A stretch of 64,000 nucleotides of DNA. Origin: Hirsutella rhossiliensis. Taxonomy: Eukaryota; Ascomycota; Sordariomycetes; Hypocreales; Ophiocordycipitaceae. The stretch covers positions 1,240,001 through 1,304,000 of the forward strand of contig NW_025408672.1 of assembly GCF_020360975.1 (NCBI RefSeq), given 5' to 3'. The notes under the pieces were generated by a model. That model had not been told where the DNA came from. It did not search any database and saw nothing but the letters and a program-made list of their open reading frames with translations. The number at the start of each line of letters is the position of its first letter. Position 1 is the first letter of the stretch. The translations under genes were made by a program, and so were the position numbers. Shown here piece after piece: positions 23,555-34,544 of the stretch.

Positions 23555-24245
23555 TTATCCTTAGAAAAGCCCCCCTTTCTTATAGGACTTAATATCCTCC
23601 TTAGGCCCCTTTTCCTAAAGTAGGTCTAAAAGAGCCTAAGGCTAAAACCTAGATTTCTTAAGTAAGGGATAAGTATAGACTAAGACCTCCTTTATACGCT
23701 TACTAGCCTAAGTATTTAGCTTTACCCTTTCTATAAAGGTAGGCTATAGCTAAGGGGGTATATCGCGAAGCGTAGCTTAATTTTATAGTTCTTAGAGATA
23801 TCCCTTAATATAAGGGACCTAGGAAGCTAAAAAACAGGTTTTAAGGAAGGAGCTAAAAGGAGGTATAGGGAGGAGGGTAGGGGTAAAAGGGGAAGTAAAA
23901 GTAGTAATAGCTTCTTATAAGGGTAGTAAAAGATAAGACGGATATATTAGTAACGTCTAAAAAGGAGGGGAAAAACCTATTAAAGGCTTAGTAGTTAAGA
24001 GGATATTAATAGCTTCTTTAAGTAGGATCTTCTTTATTAATTAAGATACTAGATAGGTATAAAAAGGGGCGTTAGATAAAGGAAAGAAGGATAATTAAGG
24101 AAATATAATAATTACTCCCTTACTATAATTACTACCCCTATAAGATTTATATATCTCTGCCCTACTTATCTAACCCCTTACTTTTAATTTTACCTTTATA
24201 AATTTTTTATATACTTTTTATATCTCTCTTTATAAGAATAAGTAC
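23555..24245 (+). mobile_element. Right end of copia-B, resumed after gypsy-A
   Basis: This continues copia-B from 7,113. An inverted copy at about 34,560-35,290 contains both sides joined without gypsy-A, which proves the continuity. It probably includes the copia-B 3' LTR, but with the 5' end of copia-B missing there is no second LTR to set the borders. It stops near 24,245, where the inverted copy and this copy cease to match. Confidence 0.65.
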
Positions 24246-27200
24246 TAGTAGAAAAGATCGCCTTAAGGTAAGTAAAAGGCGCTTTAAGTATAATAGAAAG
24301 CGCGGTAATTAAGGGTATTATATAGCTAGCTATAAAGGTTAACGGTTACTATAAGCTTATTATAGCCTATATAATTCCTTAACTAGAGTTTCCCTTAATT
24401 CTTAAGAAACCTTAGTTATTATATATAAAGTTATACTTAGTTTTATACTAAAAGAAGCTATAAATTAAGCTTATATAATAGTAGGTCTATTATAATAACG
24501 GTTTTATAAGTATAGGACTAAGCGTATAAGCTTTATACTTAGCCTAAGAAGTCCTTACCTTTATCTTTATAAGAACTATATAATAGGTAGAGTAAGAGGA
24601 AGGCTAAGTAGCAGCTAACGTAGTAGTCTATATAATTAGCTTAATAGATATTAATAAAGCTTTTTAGATAAAGAAGCTAAAGTCGGCCGCTAAGCTATAG
24701 TAGTAGATATTAAAGCGCTTTTATAACCTTTTACTACTATTTAAGTCCTAGGAAGTAAATAAGCTTAACTTATATAAGCTAAGGGTAGACTATAGGATTA
24801 TACTCTATACTAATAAAAAGGGTAGGAACTACCTATACCGTTTATACCGCTATATATTATATTATATATAAAGCTATTAATACTAAAAATAACGCTAAGA
24901 GACCTCTTAGATAAGGGCTTTATTTAAGTAAGTAGCTTTAAAGTAAGAGCGCTAGTCTTATTTATATATAAACTAAGGGGCGGGATATAGTTTTATTATA
25001 ACTATAAGGCCTTAAATATAATTAAAAGGCTAGACCGCTACCCCTTACCCTTAATCTTAGATACGCTCTATAACTTCTTAAAGGTAAAGTAGTTTATAAA
25101 GCTAAATATAAAGTAAGCGTTTTATAAAGTATAGATCTTAAAGGGTAATAAGTAGAAGATAGCGTTCTATATATACTATAGCTTATTTAAGTAGCTAGTA
25201 ATACCCTTTAGCCTTTTAAAAGCGCCTACTACCTTTTAGCGTTATATTAATAATATACTTTAAAACTTCCTTAATAAGATCGCCTTAATATATATAGATA
25301 ATATCCTTATCTATATAAGCGGCTCTTATAAAGACTATATATAGAAAGTATAAAGGTCTTAGAACGCTTTTAACTTTATAAGCTCTACCTCGACCTAAAT
25401 AAGTATAAATTTAAGGTTAAAAGGGTTAAGTACCTAAGCTTTATTATCTACGTAAGTATAGGTATATAAGTAGACCTTATAAAGATCTAAGCGATCTAAG
25501 ACTAAGCGGCCCTAACTATATAAACGGGTATATAAAGCTTCCTTAGGTTCGCGAACTATTATAGGATATTTATTAAGGGCTTCTCTTATATTATAATACC
25601 TTTAAATAAGATTACCGAGAAAAGGACTACCTTTTATTAAGGGCCTATATAAAAAGGAGCGTTCTATACGCTTAAGGACCTATTCTTATAAGCCCTAGTA
25701 CTACTTTAGTAGGACTTTAACTAGTCTATATTAGTCGAAGCGGACTATAGCGGCTAAGTACTTAAAGGGACGCTCTCTTAAAAGGTAGATAAGTAAAAGT
25801 AACTAATAGCGTTTTACTCCTATAAGCTAACCTTAGTAAAGTAGAATTATACTATTTATAATAAAGAGATATTAGTAATTATTAGCTACTTTAAGTAATA
25901 GTAAGCGGAGCTTAAGAGCTATAAGAGCTTTTAAGTTCTTATAAATTATAAGAACCTTAAGTACTTTATAACCCGCTAGTACCTCTTAAAGTAATAGGCC
26001 CGCTAAGCGGAGTACCTCTTATACTTTAACTTTATAATTAAGTATTAGCTAAAGTAAGACTTTATAGTACTAAATATACTTTCTTAGCGAGATTAAGACT
26101 AGCTAATAAGAGCGGATATTAAAGCGCGAGACCTATAGCTTATCCTATAAGAAGCGCTATAGACCTATATAAAAGCTTCTTTAATAAAAAAAGGTATAAG
26201 GATAAAGGACGGGCGCCTCTTTATACCCTTACCTTAGTTTAAGGAAGAGGGATAGACCGGCCTTAGGGCGTACGTAGTAAGGGTATTTTAAGATAAAGCC
26301 CTTTAATACTTATAAGATAGGATATAGTCTCTCGACTATACCTATAAGAGCGTACGCCGCGCTATTAAGTTTAGCGTATAATGCCTATATCTAAAGCTAA
26401 AGCTAAAGGTATAGGTAGCCGACTATTATATCGACTTATAAGGGCACCTACGTTAACGGGGGAGACTATAAGTACTAGGTATACTATATACTATAAAAGC
26501 TAAGGAGAAATATAGACTATTAAAGCTAAATAAGTAGAACGAGCTTTAAGGAAAGCTAGTTTAGCTTATATATAACTTTAGTATTATAGGTTACTTAGGC
26601 TAGTAAAGTATAGTAGTAGGCCTTATAAGGGACTTTTACTAGCTCTTTCTATAGTACTATATTCGCCGCTTCCTTTATAACTATAATATCTATAGCTATA
26701 CTAAGATTTAAAGAGTATAGCTTAAAGGGCTACTTAAGTAGCTTTTAGTACCCGACCGGTTTTATATATATATATATATAAACTTTATAATAAACCTCTT
26801 ACTTATAAAGGGTAGTAACCGCTATATATAGGTAGTTAAGAACTAACTTAGTAAGTTTATAGTATTAAAGCTAATACTATTTATAGATATAAAGTCTTAT
26901 ATAAAGCAATTCTTATAGTACTAGGCCTACTTATATAGCTAGCTAGCCTTTATTATAAGTAATAAGGGATCGAATTAAACTAGCTACTTTTAATAGTACC
27001 TATACTAACTACTTTAGCTTATATAGCTACTTAGTAAAGTATATTACTTATAGATTAATAGAGGGCCTAAGAAGGTTAACTAAGAGGCGTAGGCTTACTT
27101 ATAGGCTATCGTAGCCCGTAATTAAGTAGACTAAAACTAGTAGCTCCTTATAGCCTAACTTATATTAAATAATAAACTATATACCTTTATTAAGTTAGCC

Positions 27201-27989
27201 CCTTTCTTTATAATATATAGCTTTAAACTACCTTTATTAGTTCCTTTTACTATAGATATAGTAGCGGAGTAGTATAGTAATTTATTATTAAAGGGCTATA
27301 CTTTTATATTTATATAAAAGCTATAAGAGACTATAAATTATTACTAATTTATAATAGCTACTATAATATAAGATTAAGAGCGGCACGCTAATAAGACTAA
27401 GGCTCTAGTAAATAAGTTTATAATAAGAGATAAGGTATAGCTAAACCTTTATAACTATAAGTTAGTATAGCTAAAGAAAAAGCTTAACTAGCTATATATA
27501 AAGTTTATAATATAAAGAGTTACTAGCTTATAGGTTATAGAGCTTAATAGTCTTTTAATAGGGGTTTATAATAAGATTAATATAGACCTCTTTTATAGAG
27601 CCTCCTTTAACCTACTACTTAAATAAGAAGTAGCGGACGCTTAACCGCTTATAATTAAAGTAAAAAGAGAAGATAAGTTTAAGGTTAAAGAGGTATAAGC
27701 CGCGCGCTAGAAAAAGGTTAATAAGGGGAAACGCTAAGAGGTCTTTATTAAGTAGTATAGGTATCTCGACCCTATATAAGTATCTATATATAAGTTTATA
27801 AGAGCTATAGCCCTTAATAAATTTAAGGCCTTATTTAAGCTAATAAATAAGAATAATAAACTAGTAAACTACTAATAGTAGCCTTAGCTAAGACTATAAA
27901 GTAAGTAAAGTAAAGTAAGTAGTTATAATATTATAAGTATAATAATATAAGTAGAGATAAAAATAGCGTTTATTTTAAGGTAGAGCCCT

Positions 27990-28990
27990 TAAACTACTTA
28001 AACCTATACCTTATCTTTACTCTTATTATTATTATTATCCTTATCCTTATTATCCTCCTCTACTATATTAGTAGTAGCGGCGCTCTTTAAGGCGCTTAAG
28101 CGGCCTTCTAAGCCTATAAGCTAGTTAGCGGTAGCGGCGGCTCTAAGGGCGGAGGGGGCAGGGCAGGGGGGGGGGGCTAGTAGTAGTAATAAGGGCAGCG
28201 GCGGGCATAGCTAAGGGGACCGCTAATAGGGCGACGGAGGTAGTATCCTTAATACTAAGGGAGTTAGTAGTAAAAGTAAAAAAGCTAGAGGAAAGTAACT
28301 TACTTAAAGATAAGGCCTTAGCGCTTAAGGGCGTAGAGATTATAGTAAGCGGCGGCGGTAGTAGTAAGGCGCTTTTTAGTAGCCCCTTATACCTACCTAT
28401 ATACGCTAGCCTTTTAAGCTAACGCTATAGTAAGTAAGATAGGAGTCGCTACTTTATAAGTATAGCTAGTATATATATATTAATAATAACTACTATTATA
28501 GCGGCGCCTAACTTAGTTAGCGTAGGGGAGCTCTTATAATATATACTATATATAGGGGGCCGCGTAGGCGGCTCTAGCCTATACTTAGCACTTATACTTT
28601 AAGAAGTTAGTGGAAAATAGCTACTATACTTACTAGGTAGTAGACTTATAGGGGTAGTAGAGGCGGAGGCGGGAGTAAAGGGGCCCGGCGTTATAAGCGG
28701 CGGTAGGGATAGCATCGTTACTTAAAAGGGTAATATAAAGGCGGCTAGCGTAGTAGAGGTAGAGGCGGCGGCGGTAGGCGCGGTCGCGGGGGCGTAGGTA
28801 AGAGCGGTAGTAGCGGTAGAGTTATTATCGGCCGCGCTTAGTATAGCGTCGATAAACAACTCTATATACTCTAAGAAAGATAAAAAGAGAGAGAGAGAGG
28901 TAGTTATACTTATTATAGAAGTTAGTATAGTAAACTATAGCCTTTTACTTTATAAGATAAAAGACTTACTAGTTAAAGTTATTACTATTA
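27990..28990 (-). pseudogene. Antisense ORF remnant in gypsy-B
   Basis: The counterpart of 590-1,560. On the minus strand it reads as an Ala/Ser-rich protein ending in LIGLEGRLSALKS and an acidic Asn/Asp/Lys tail (about 28,120-28,000). RIP stops are frequent. Position and strand relative to pol are the same as in gypsy-1. Confidence 0.45.
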
Positions 28991-29479
28991 CTATTACTAT
29001 TATTATTACTATAGCTATTCTTATAAGTACTTATTAATAAGGTAGCTTATATAGCTAGGAACGAACTAACGCCTTAAGTAAAGTAAAACTTACTTATTAT
29101 TACTATTACTATAGTTAAAGAAGGAGGAGAAGGAAGGGAAGGAAAAAGGAGGGATACCCTTTTATATACCCCTTAGTAAAGGAAGGCTGCTTAAGGCTAG
29201 GAGAATAAGTAACCTAAGGCTTACGTAGGTCTAAGCTGTCCGCCGGCCGCTTAAGGGTATATATAATAAGCCGCGCCCTTATTTATATAGCTAGCTAGCT
29301 AATAGGTATAGAGCTAGGTACCGGCTACCTAAGTTAATAAGTATAGGGATAATAGGGCTAATAAGGCTAGTATAATTAATAAAAAAGGGTAAGGTAGAAC
29401 TAGTAGTATAAGGAGCCTAAGGCTTAATTATATAGAAGCTATTAATAGGGTAGCGCTATACCGCGCTAAAAGGAAGGCA

Positions 29480-29668
29480 TTATATAAGAGTCTTTAACTA
29501 TTATAAGTTATAGGCTTAGGCTATAGCCTAAGCTATATAGTTATATATAAAGGGCCGGATCCTATATATATATATATAGGCTAGCTATATATAGAATAGC
29601 TTAGTATAGCTTATTAATATTATCTTATAGATAGTACTTATATATATACTTCTACTTACTTTATAATA
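29480..29668 (+). repeat. 3' LTR of gypsy-B
   Basis: About 190 bp after a purine-rich tract (AAAAGGAAGG), matching 2,082-2,272. It ends TTATAATA like the gag-only LTRs. Confidence 0.6.
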
Positions 29669-29854
29669 CTAACTAAAATAATACCTATAATAGCTAGTAT
29701 AAGATTCCTATATATTATAACCGCGACTTAGTATAAGGGCGGACTAGCTATAAAAGAAGGGAGCGTTTTCCTTTAAATACTCTAGGTTTTCCCTCTTATT
29801 TAATACTAAAGTTTTAAATACCTTTAAATAGGTTACTAGTATAATCTTAATTAA

Positions 29855-31076
29855 TTAATATAGCTAGGTTAGTAGGCTAAGAGCTTATAACGCTTTATTA
29901 AAAGTAAAGTAAAGTAGTTATAGCTTACTTTATATAGTTTAAAAAGGTATTATATTAAGTAAATATATATAGCTAGCTTTATATAGTAAAGTATAATTAC
30001 TTAATTATAAGCTTAAATATAGATTAGCGTACTTATTTAAAAGGAAGGTCTATATTACTAAATATATATACTAAATGTTTCTACTTTCCTTATAAGCTTA
30101 ATAGTAATAAGTTTCTTTTTTTATCTTCTTTTATAATATAAAAAAAAGTTAATACTAGTAATACTATAGATATCTCTATCTTTACCTTAATAACTAAGGA
30201 TAGAAAGAGGTAGCGATAAAAAGGTCGATATATAGGCTATAGTAGTAAATCTTATTAGTTTTTATAGTACCTACGCTAAGAAGCGTAGGTAAATATACTT
30301 TAAGTAATAAAGGGGTATATATACTAAGATAAAAAAAGGTTAAGTTTAACGATAGTAACTCTAGTAATAAGTAATTTTAGTAATGCCTTTATAAGCTTTA
30401 TTAGCGTTCCTTTATATATAGTAGTAGCTCTTATAAAAATAGGATATATACTTATAGCGACTAAAAAGGTAGCTAAAGATATAAGAAGGCTATTAATATA
30501 ATATAACTATAGTAAAAAGGAGTACTTATATAGCCCTATATAAGAGGGAGCGGAGCCTTATATATTAAAGTACTATCTCTTATATTATAGTATTAAGAGC
30601 TACTACTATACGCCGATATAAAAGGGGTAGGATACTATAAACTTACTAAAGCTAGCTATACGCTATTTTATATACCTTTACTCTTTAATTATAAGTACTA
30701 AAGTCTAACCTTTTAAGCGCGGCCTTTACTAATAATATAGTTTATCTAAGAAGCTTACTTAAAAGGGTATTATATATTATTTACTAAAAAGATTTCTATA
30801 ACTAAGCGTATATAGTCCGCGCGAGGGTTCTATCCTTTTAAGCGCGGTATTAAGTATTATTTAAAGTCGCGCTTCTTTAAAAGCTAGGTAAGGGTATAAT
30901 ATAAGGGCTTTTACCTTATATAGGCCTAGACTAGGGTCTAAGCTAAGTATATATATAAGCGGCCTCTATACTTATATAGGCTAAGCTTATACTTCTTTTC
31001 TTTTTCCCTTTTATAGATTATTAACCTTCTTTTAATAGACCGTACTTAAGCCTATACCTCTACCTACTTTATAATA
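29855..31076 (+). mobile_element. Second, 5'-truncated copy of the gag-only LTR element
   Basis: It matches 9,255-10,465 of the complete element, starting near AGCTAGGTTAGTAGGC and ending with a 177-bp 3' LTR at 30,900-31,076. It is more strongly mutated than the first copy. The 186 bp between the gypsy-B LTR and this copy show nothing recognisable. Confidence 0.75.
30900..31076 (+). repeat. 3' LTR of truncated gag-only copy
   Basis: 177 bp, the same length as both LTRs of the complete copy, with added C-to-T and G-to-A changes. Confidence 0.8.
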
Positions 31077-31740
31077 AGTAAGCTACTAAGGACTACTAGA
31101 AGGGCCTTTAGGCTACTAAGGTAGCTAAAGGCCCTAAGGCTAAGGGCCTAAGTAAGTACTATATATTTATTTAAAAGACCCCTTACCTAGCCTTAAACTA
31201 GATAAGGACCTTATAAGGAGGCCTAGGCCGTCCCTTTTAGCCTTTTACTAGCTCCTCTTTAAGTCCGGCTTCTTATTTTCCTTCCTAAAAAGGACTAATA
31301 AGGTAGACTAAGACGACTACCGCTACGGCTAAGGAAGGTATATAGCTAGGCACCTTATCCTAAGGTGCCTAAATAATAAAAGGGAAAGAGAGGTCCTTTA
31401 TCGGACCTCTATAAGATAGAAGGAGGCCCTTAGCCTACCTTTTCTCTATAGCTTTAAGGAAGCAAGGGAAGCCCTTTTAACCTTCCTAGCTAAAATAGAG
31501 ATAGGAACGGCTAAGCAGCTTAAAAAGGAGTAACCTAGGGGCCGTAGGGCCCTTAGGGGGGAAAAACACCGCGCGGGAGGAACTAGACTAACCTTTCCTT
31601 TATCTTTACCTTTATAGCTACCCTTTCCCTAGTTAGTTATAAGCCCCCGGGCTCTATAGCTAGCTAGGACTACTAATAAGAGCATAGGCCCCTATTAGCC
31701 TCGCTATAGCCTTAGAGGCTGCATGCGAGTAATAAAAAAA
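31077..31740. other. RIP-mutated DNA of unknown origin, right edge of island 1
   Basis: It has almost no CA or TG until about 31,560, then normal dinucleotides return by about 31,750. No element or protein is recognised. CpG is frequent, so the source was probably GC-rich. Confidence 0.4.
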
Positions 31741-32173
31741 AGGTCTATTATAGGTTTTCAGTATATTACTTTTTCGTAGATGTCTATTATTTATTAGAAC
31801 TTCCCTATTATTTCTCTAGACGCTAGCCTTGGTCGGTTTTTAGCAGTGCTGAACCCGGCCCTTAGAAAAGTCCTCGTCACACTTTGTTGCAAGGAACCGG
31901 GAGCAAACAGCTTGCCGACGTTATCATTGCCTGAGTGGACCCATGTCCTCCGCTCCCATGTTCTTTGTTCGAAACGGTTACGAAGTACGTCGAGCTGCCA
32001 TCTTTGCTGTATAAATTGTAGGGTTTGATTCTCTTCCGGAGAGTGCTAGAATTACGTTTCCATACTTATTGCATTCGGGTAGCAAATTGCGAATTGTTAC
32101 AGCTAAGGCCTAGAGCACATTCAAACGCATCGGAACAGTCCGTGACGGCAATGGCCGCAAATAATATTTACCT

Positions 32174-33241
32174 CTATAGTTCAGATGTAAATACCGAGCT
32201 AGGAGGCTCCAATTTCCGGCATTGGTGCTGCGAGAAATTTTCCAGCTACATTAGCATATTGCCTGAAATCGCTCTGGTCCGTCGTCAGTAAGCAGCGGGA
32301 ACTTACCATTCTTATTGGGCAAAGCGCAGCAAGCTTCCCATCAAATTTCAGTTGACAGGATTCGCAAGTTTCGCACACCACCATCTATTTCATCACCAGC
32401 TTGTTAGCTATTAATTCAAATCGTCTCTGACCACCGGCGGGTGGGGACTTACACAAGCAATAAAACAATTTATGCTACCCTCGTCTTTGCAATGATCGCC
32501 GGCTTTATCACGACAACGTGAGCAATGGTCCCCGGAAGCAGGACAATGGCCTTTGTGAGTTCCTTCAGGCAGCTGGTCGTCCTTGCCAGTCTTATCGTCT
32601 AGACAGCCACCGGGACCAGCACCGCATGGGCCATCGACGACACAAAGGGTACCTCGACTACCGCTAGACCCTCCACAAGAGTTCTAGGGTTTCATTGTCA
32701 GTTGAGCATATTTCCGGCAATGTACAGATACGTACGCCATTGCGATCAAGGCAGCCATATTGGCTCATGTGGCATCCGCGAGAACTGTCCTATAGTTGAG
32801 AATCCTGTCAGCATGGCTCAGAGCTGATTTGGTACGTCAGGGTCGTCATACGCATTTGTTCTATCGGTTTGCCGCAAATCAGCATAGTCCTTGGCGAGCA
32901 TTCAATGAGTGGTACTTACAATGGGAACAAGATTTTTCTGACTCCTCGTTAGCTTGCTGCTGAGATTGATCATGAAGTTACGGCTAGCCACTTACGCATG
33001 TCAGCTTGCATTCACCGCCCTATCGTTTCCAGTCATGTCAGCGACCATGGGATTCGAAAAACTCGTCCGATGCGTGTATCGTACCGTATTCTGCAGAGAT
33101 TTGAGTTAATAAAAGCCCAGCCAGAAAAAGCCTCCTGCTTTTAACACTTACTGGTTTCCACAACATAGCCTGGTCGACGCCAACCACTAGACTCGCCAGT
33201 CCAAGTCCAAAGAGAGTCGTCAATGGAAGTGCGGCCTTCAT
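32174..33241 (-). CDS. Small secreted protein with 20 cysteines (multi-exon)
   Basis: My model has nine exons on the minus strand: 33241-33152, 33090-33085, 33019-32996, 32952-32920, 32860-32852, 32789-32736, 32683-32453, 32384-32307, 32227-32174, giving 192 aa. It starts with a signal peptide (MKAALPLTTLFGLGLASLVVG) and has 20 Cys after it, an even number, suggesting disulfide bonding. The Cys are in clusters such as HCSRCRDKAGDHC and VCETCESC. Introns are 43-79 nt; four start GTAAGT, and several have CTGAC or GCTAAC branch sites. The two micro-exons (6 and 9 nt) can be dropped without changing frame, and the acceptor of intron 3 (AAG) is weak, so the first third is uncertain. The 77-aa exon 7 and exons 8-9 are firm. 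I do not recognise the family; an effector-like secreted protein is the inference. It sits in an unmutated pocket between two RIP islands. Confidence 0.65.
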
Positions 33242-34295
33242 TTTATTATCCAAGGAAAAAAGGTGGAATGTTTTCTTGGTAGGAAGATGCTAGATTGCAA
33301 AGATGTACAGTACGAAGTACTGGGAAAGTGCCGGGGTCCGGCCAGGGACGAAGTATTATATATTGCACTGATTTGCGCGCGTTCTTTTTATGACCCTCTT
33401 AAAAATGCAACTTGCTTTTTGAGACGTAGGGGGAGCATAGTAATTAGGTGCGGGGTACGAAGTAATCACTTGGCTTGGTCTCTGCACGCCGTGCCTATTT
33501 CACTTGGCAATCGTTACTTCAATATTAGGTAGGCGTGACAGGATAACCCTACGAAATGGCGGTGACCACTAGCTACGCGACAAGACATTGTCTGTGCAGG
33601 AGACGGCATGTGAGTGCAGATTTAGCTGTAGCTCTAGCCTGGAATGTGACAGTTCAGCTGCTTCAGCTGAACTACATCGCCTAGGAGGTGCGGAAGCTCT
33701 TTTAACGCGGGTTCTGACGAGGTCTCGTCTCGTTCATCCTATTTAGGGGCCCTAAAGGGGGCGGCAGTGTCTATAACAAAGTCTGGGCTTAGTATAGCAC
33801 TTGGCCCGGCCATCTCCCCGTTGTCTTTGCTACTAGCATTATCATCGTTCGTATTATTATCGTTAGGATAGCTCTAAACTAGATTTTAAAATACCTCTAG
33901 GTATTTACTTATAGGCTACCTTGTGACGACTTATGTGATTCTCAAGGGATAAACCTTTCGAGGGTTTATGTTGGCAGATACAACAGTGGTCTGACCGTAG
34001 ACTGTAACCAGGTGATCAGAATCAGAGATGGGATCGTGATAAAGATCGTGTTGAAAGCTGCCTAGCTATCTAGGCTAAAGGAGTGAAATTGGGTGTCCTT
34101 ATATACCCGTGGTCCTTTCATGAGAATGATGCTGCTCAGCGCGCTCAGTGTGATCAGTCTGCTCAGTGCTGATCCAACTGATCAGTCACGTGACCTATCG
34201 TCCCCAGGTCACTTTGTCCTCCGTGAGATCTTAACCGTCGAGGCGCTGCGACCTACTTCTTGGCCGCTTCCCCCTCACTGTTAGCTGGCTCGTAA
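33242..34295. other. Intergenic pocket with an LTR-like segment
   Basis: The upstream region of the Cys-rich gene. A short AT-rich patch lies at about 33,835-33,925. From about 33,969 (TGTTGGCAGATACAACA) to about 34,290 the DNA resembles a copia-type LTR: TG start, TATA-like CCTTATATACCC at about 34,099, and GTCACGTGACC at about 34,186. It also has five copies of a TGATCAG/TGCTCAG-like heptamer at 34,130-34,185. No partner LTR or target duplication is visible, so this is tentative. Confidence 0.3.
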
Positions 34296-34544
34296 TACTA
34301 AGGGAATAATATTTATTGGCTTCTATAGCGACTTAATAGTTATAGCCCGCTTAACTTAATAAGGCTACGCGATCTACTATTAGGTTATATACTAAGCCGA
34401 TATTAATATCCCTATATATAAAATAAAAGGCTTACTAGTATAAGTTAAGGATATATTAAAATCTAAGATTTAGTGTTTTTTCTTTATAATCTATCATTAG
34501 TATATAACTTAATCTAAGGTATAAACTTAGTAATAATAGTTAAT

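Larger units (their letters stand above)
24246..29668 (+). mobile_element. Ty3/gypsy element (gypsy-B), 5' end missing
   Basis: A RIP-mutated gypsy pol on the plus strand. The RT is at about 24,960-25,600 (LRGGI, then a YKALN-type motif, RYPLPLILDTLYNFL, AFYKV, IAFYIYYSLFK, YIDNILIY). RNase H follows at about 25,730-26,050, integrase at about 26,300-27,450, and a chromodomain-like stretch at about 27,640-27,860. Next come an antisense ORF block and a 3' LTR (about 29,480-29,668). From about 27,400 it is the same family as gypsy-1. There is no gag or 5' LTR; the left border is the end of copia-B, so gypsy-B is probably the original host of the nest, its left half lying beyond the window. Confidence 0.75.
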
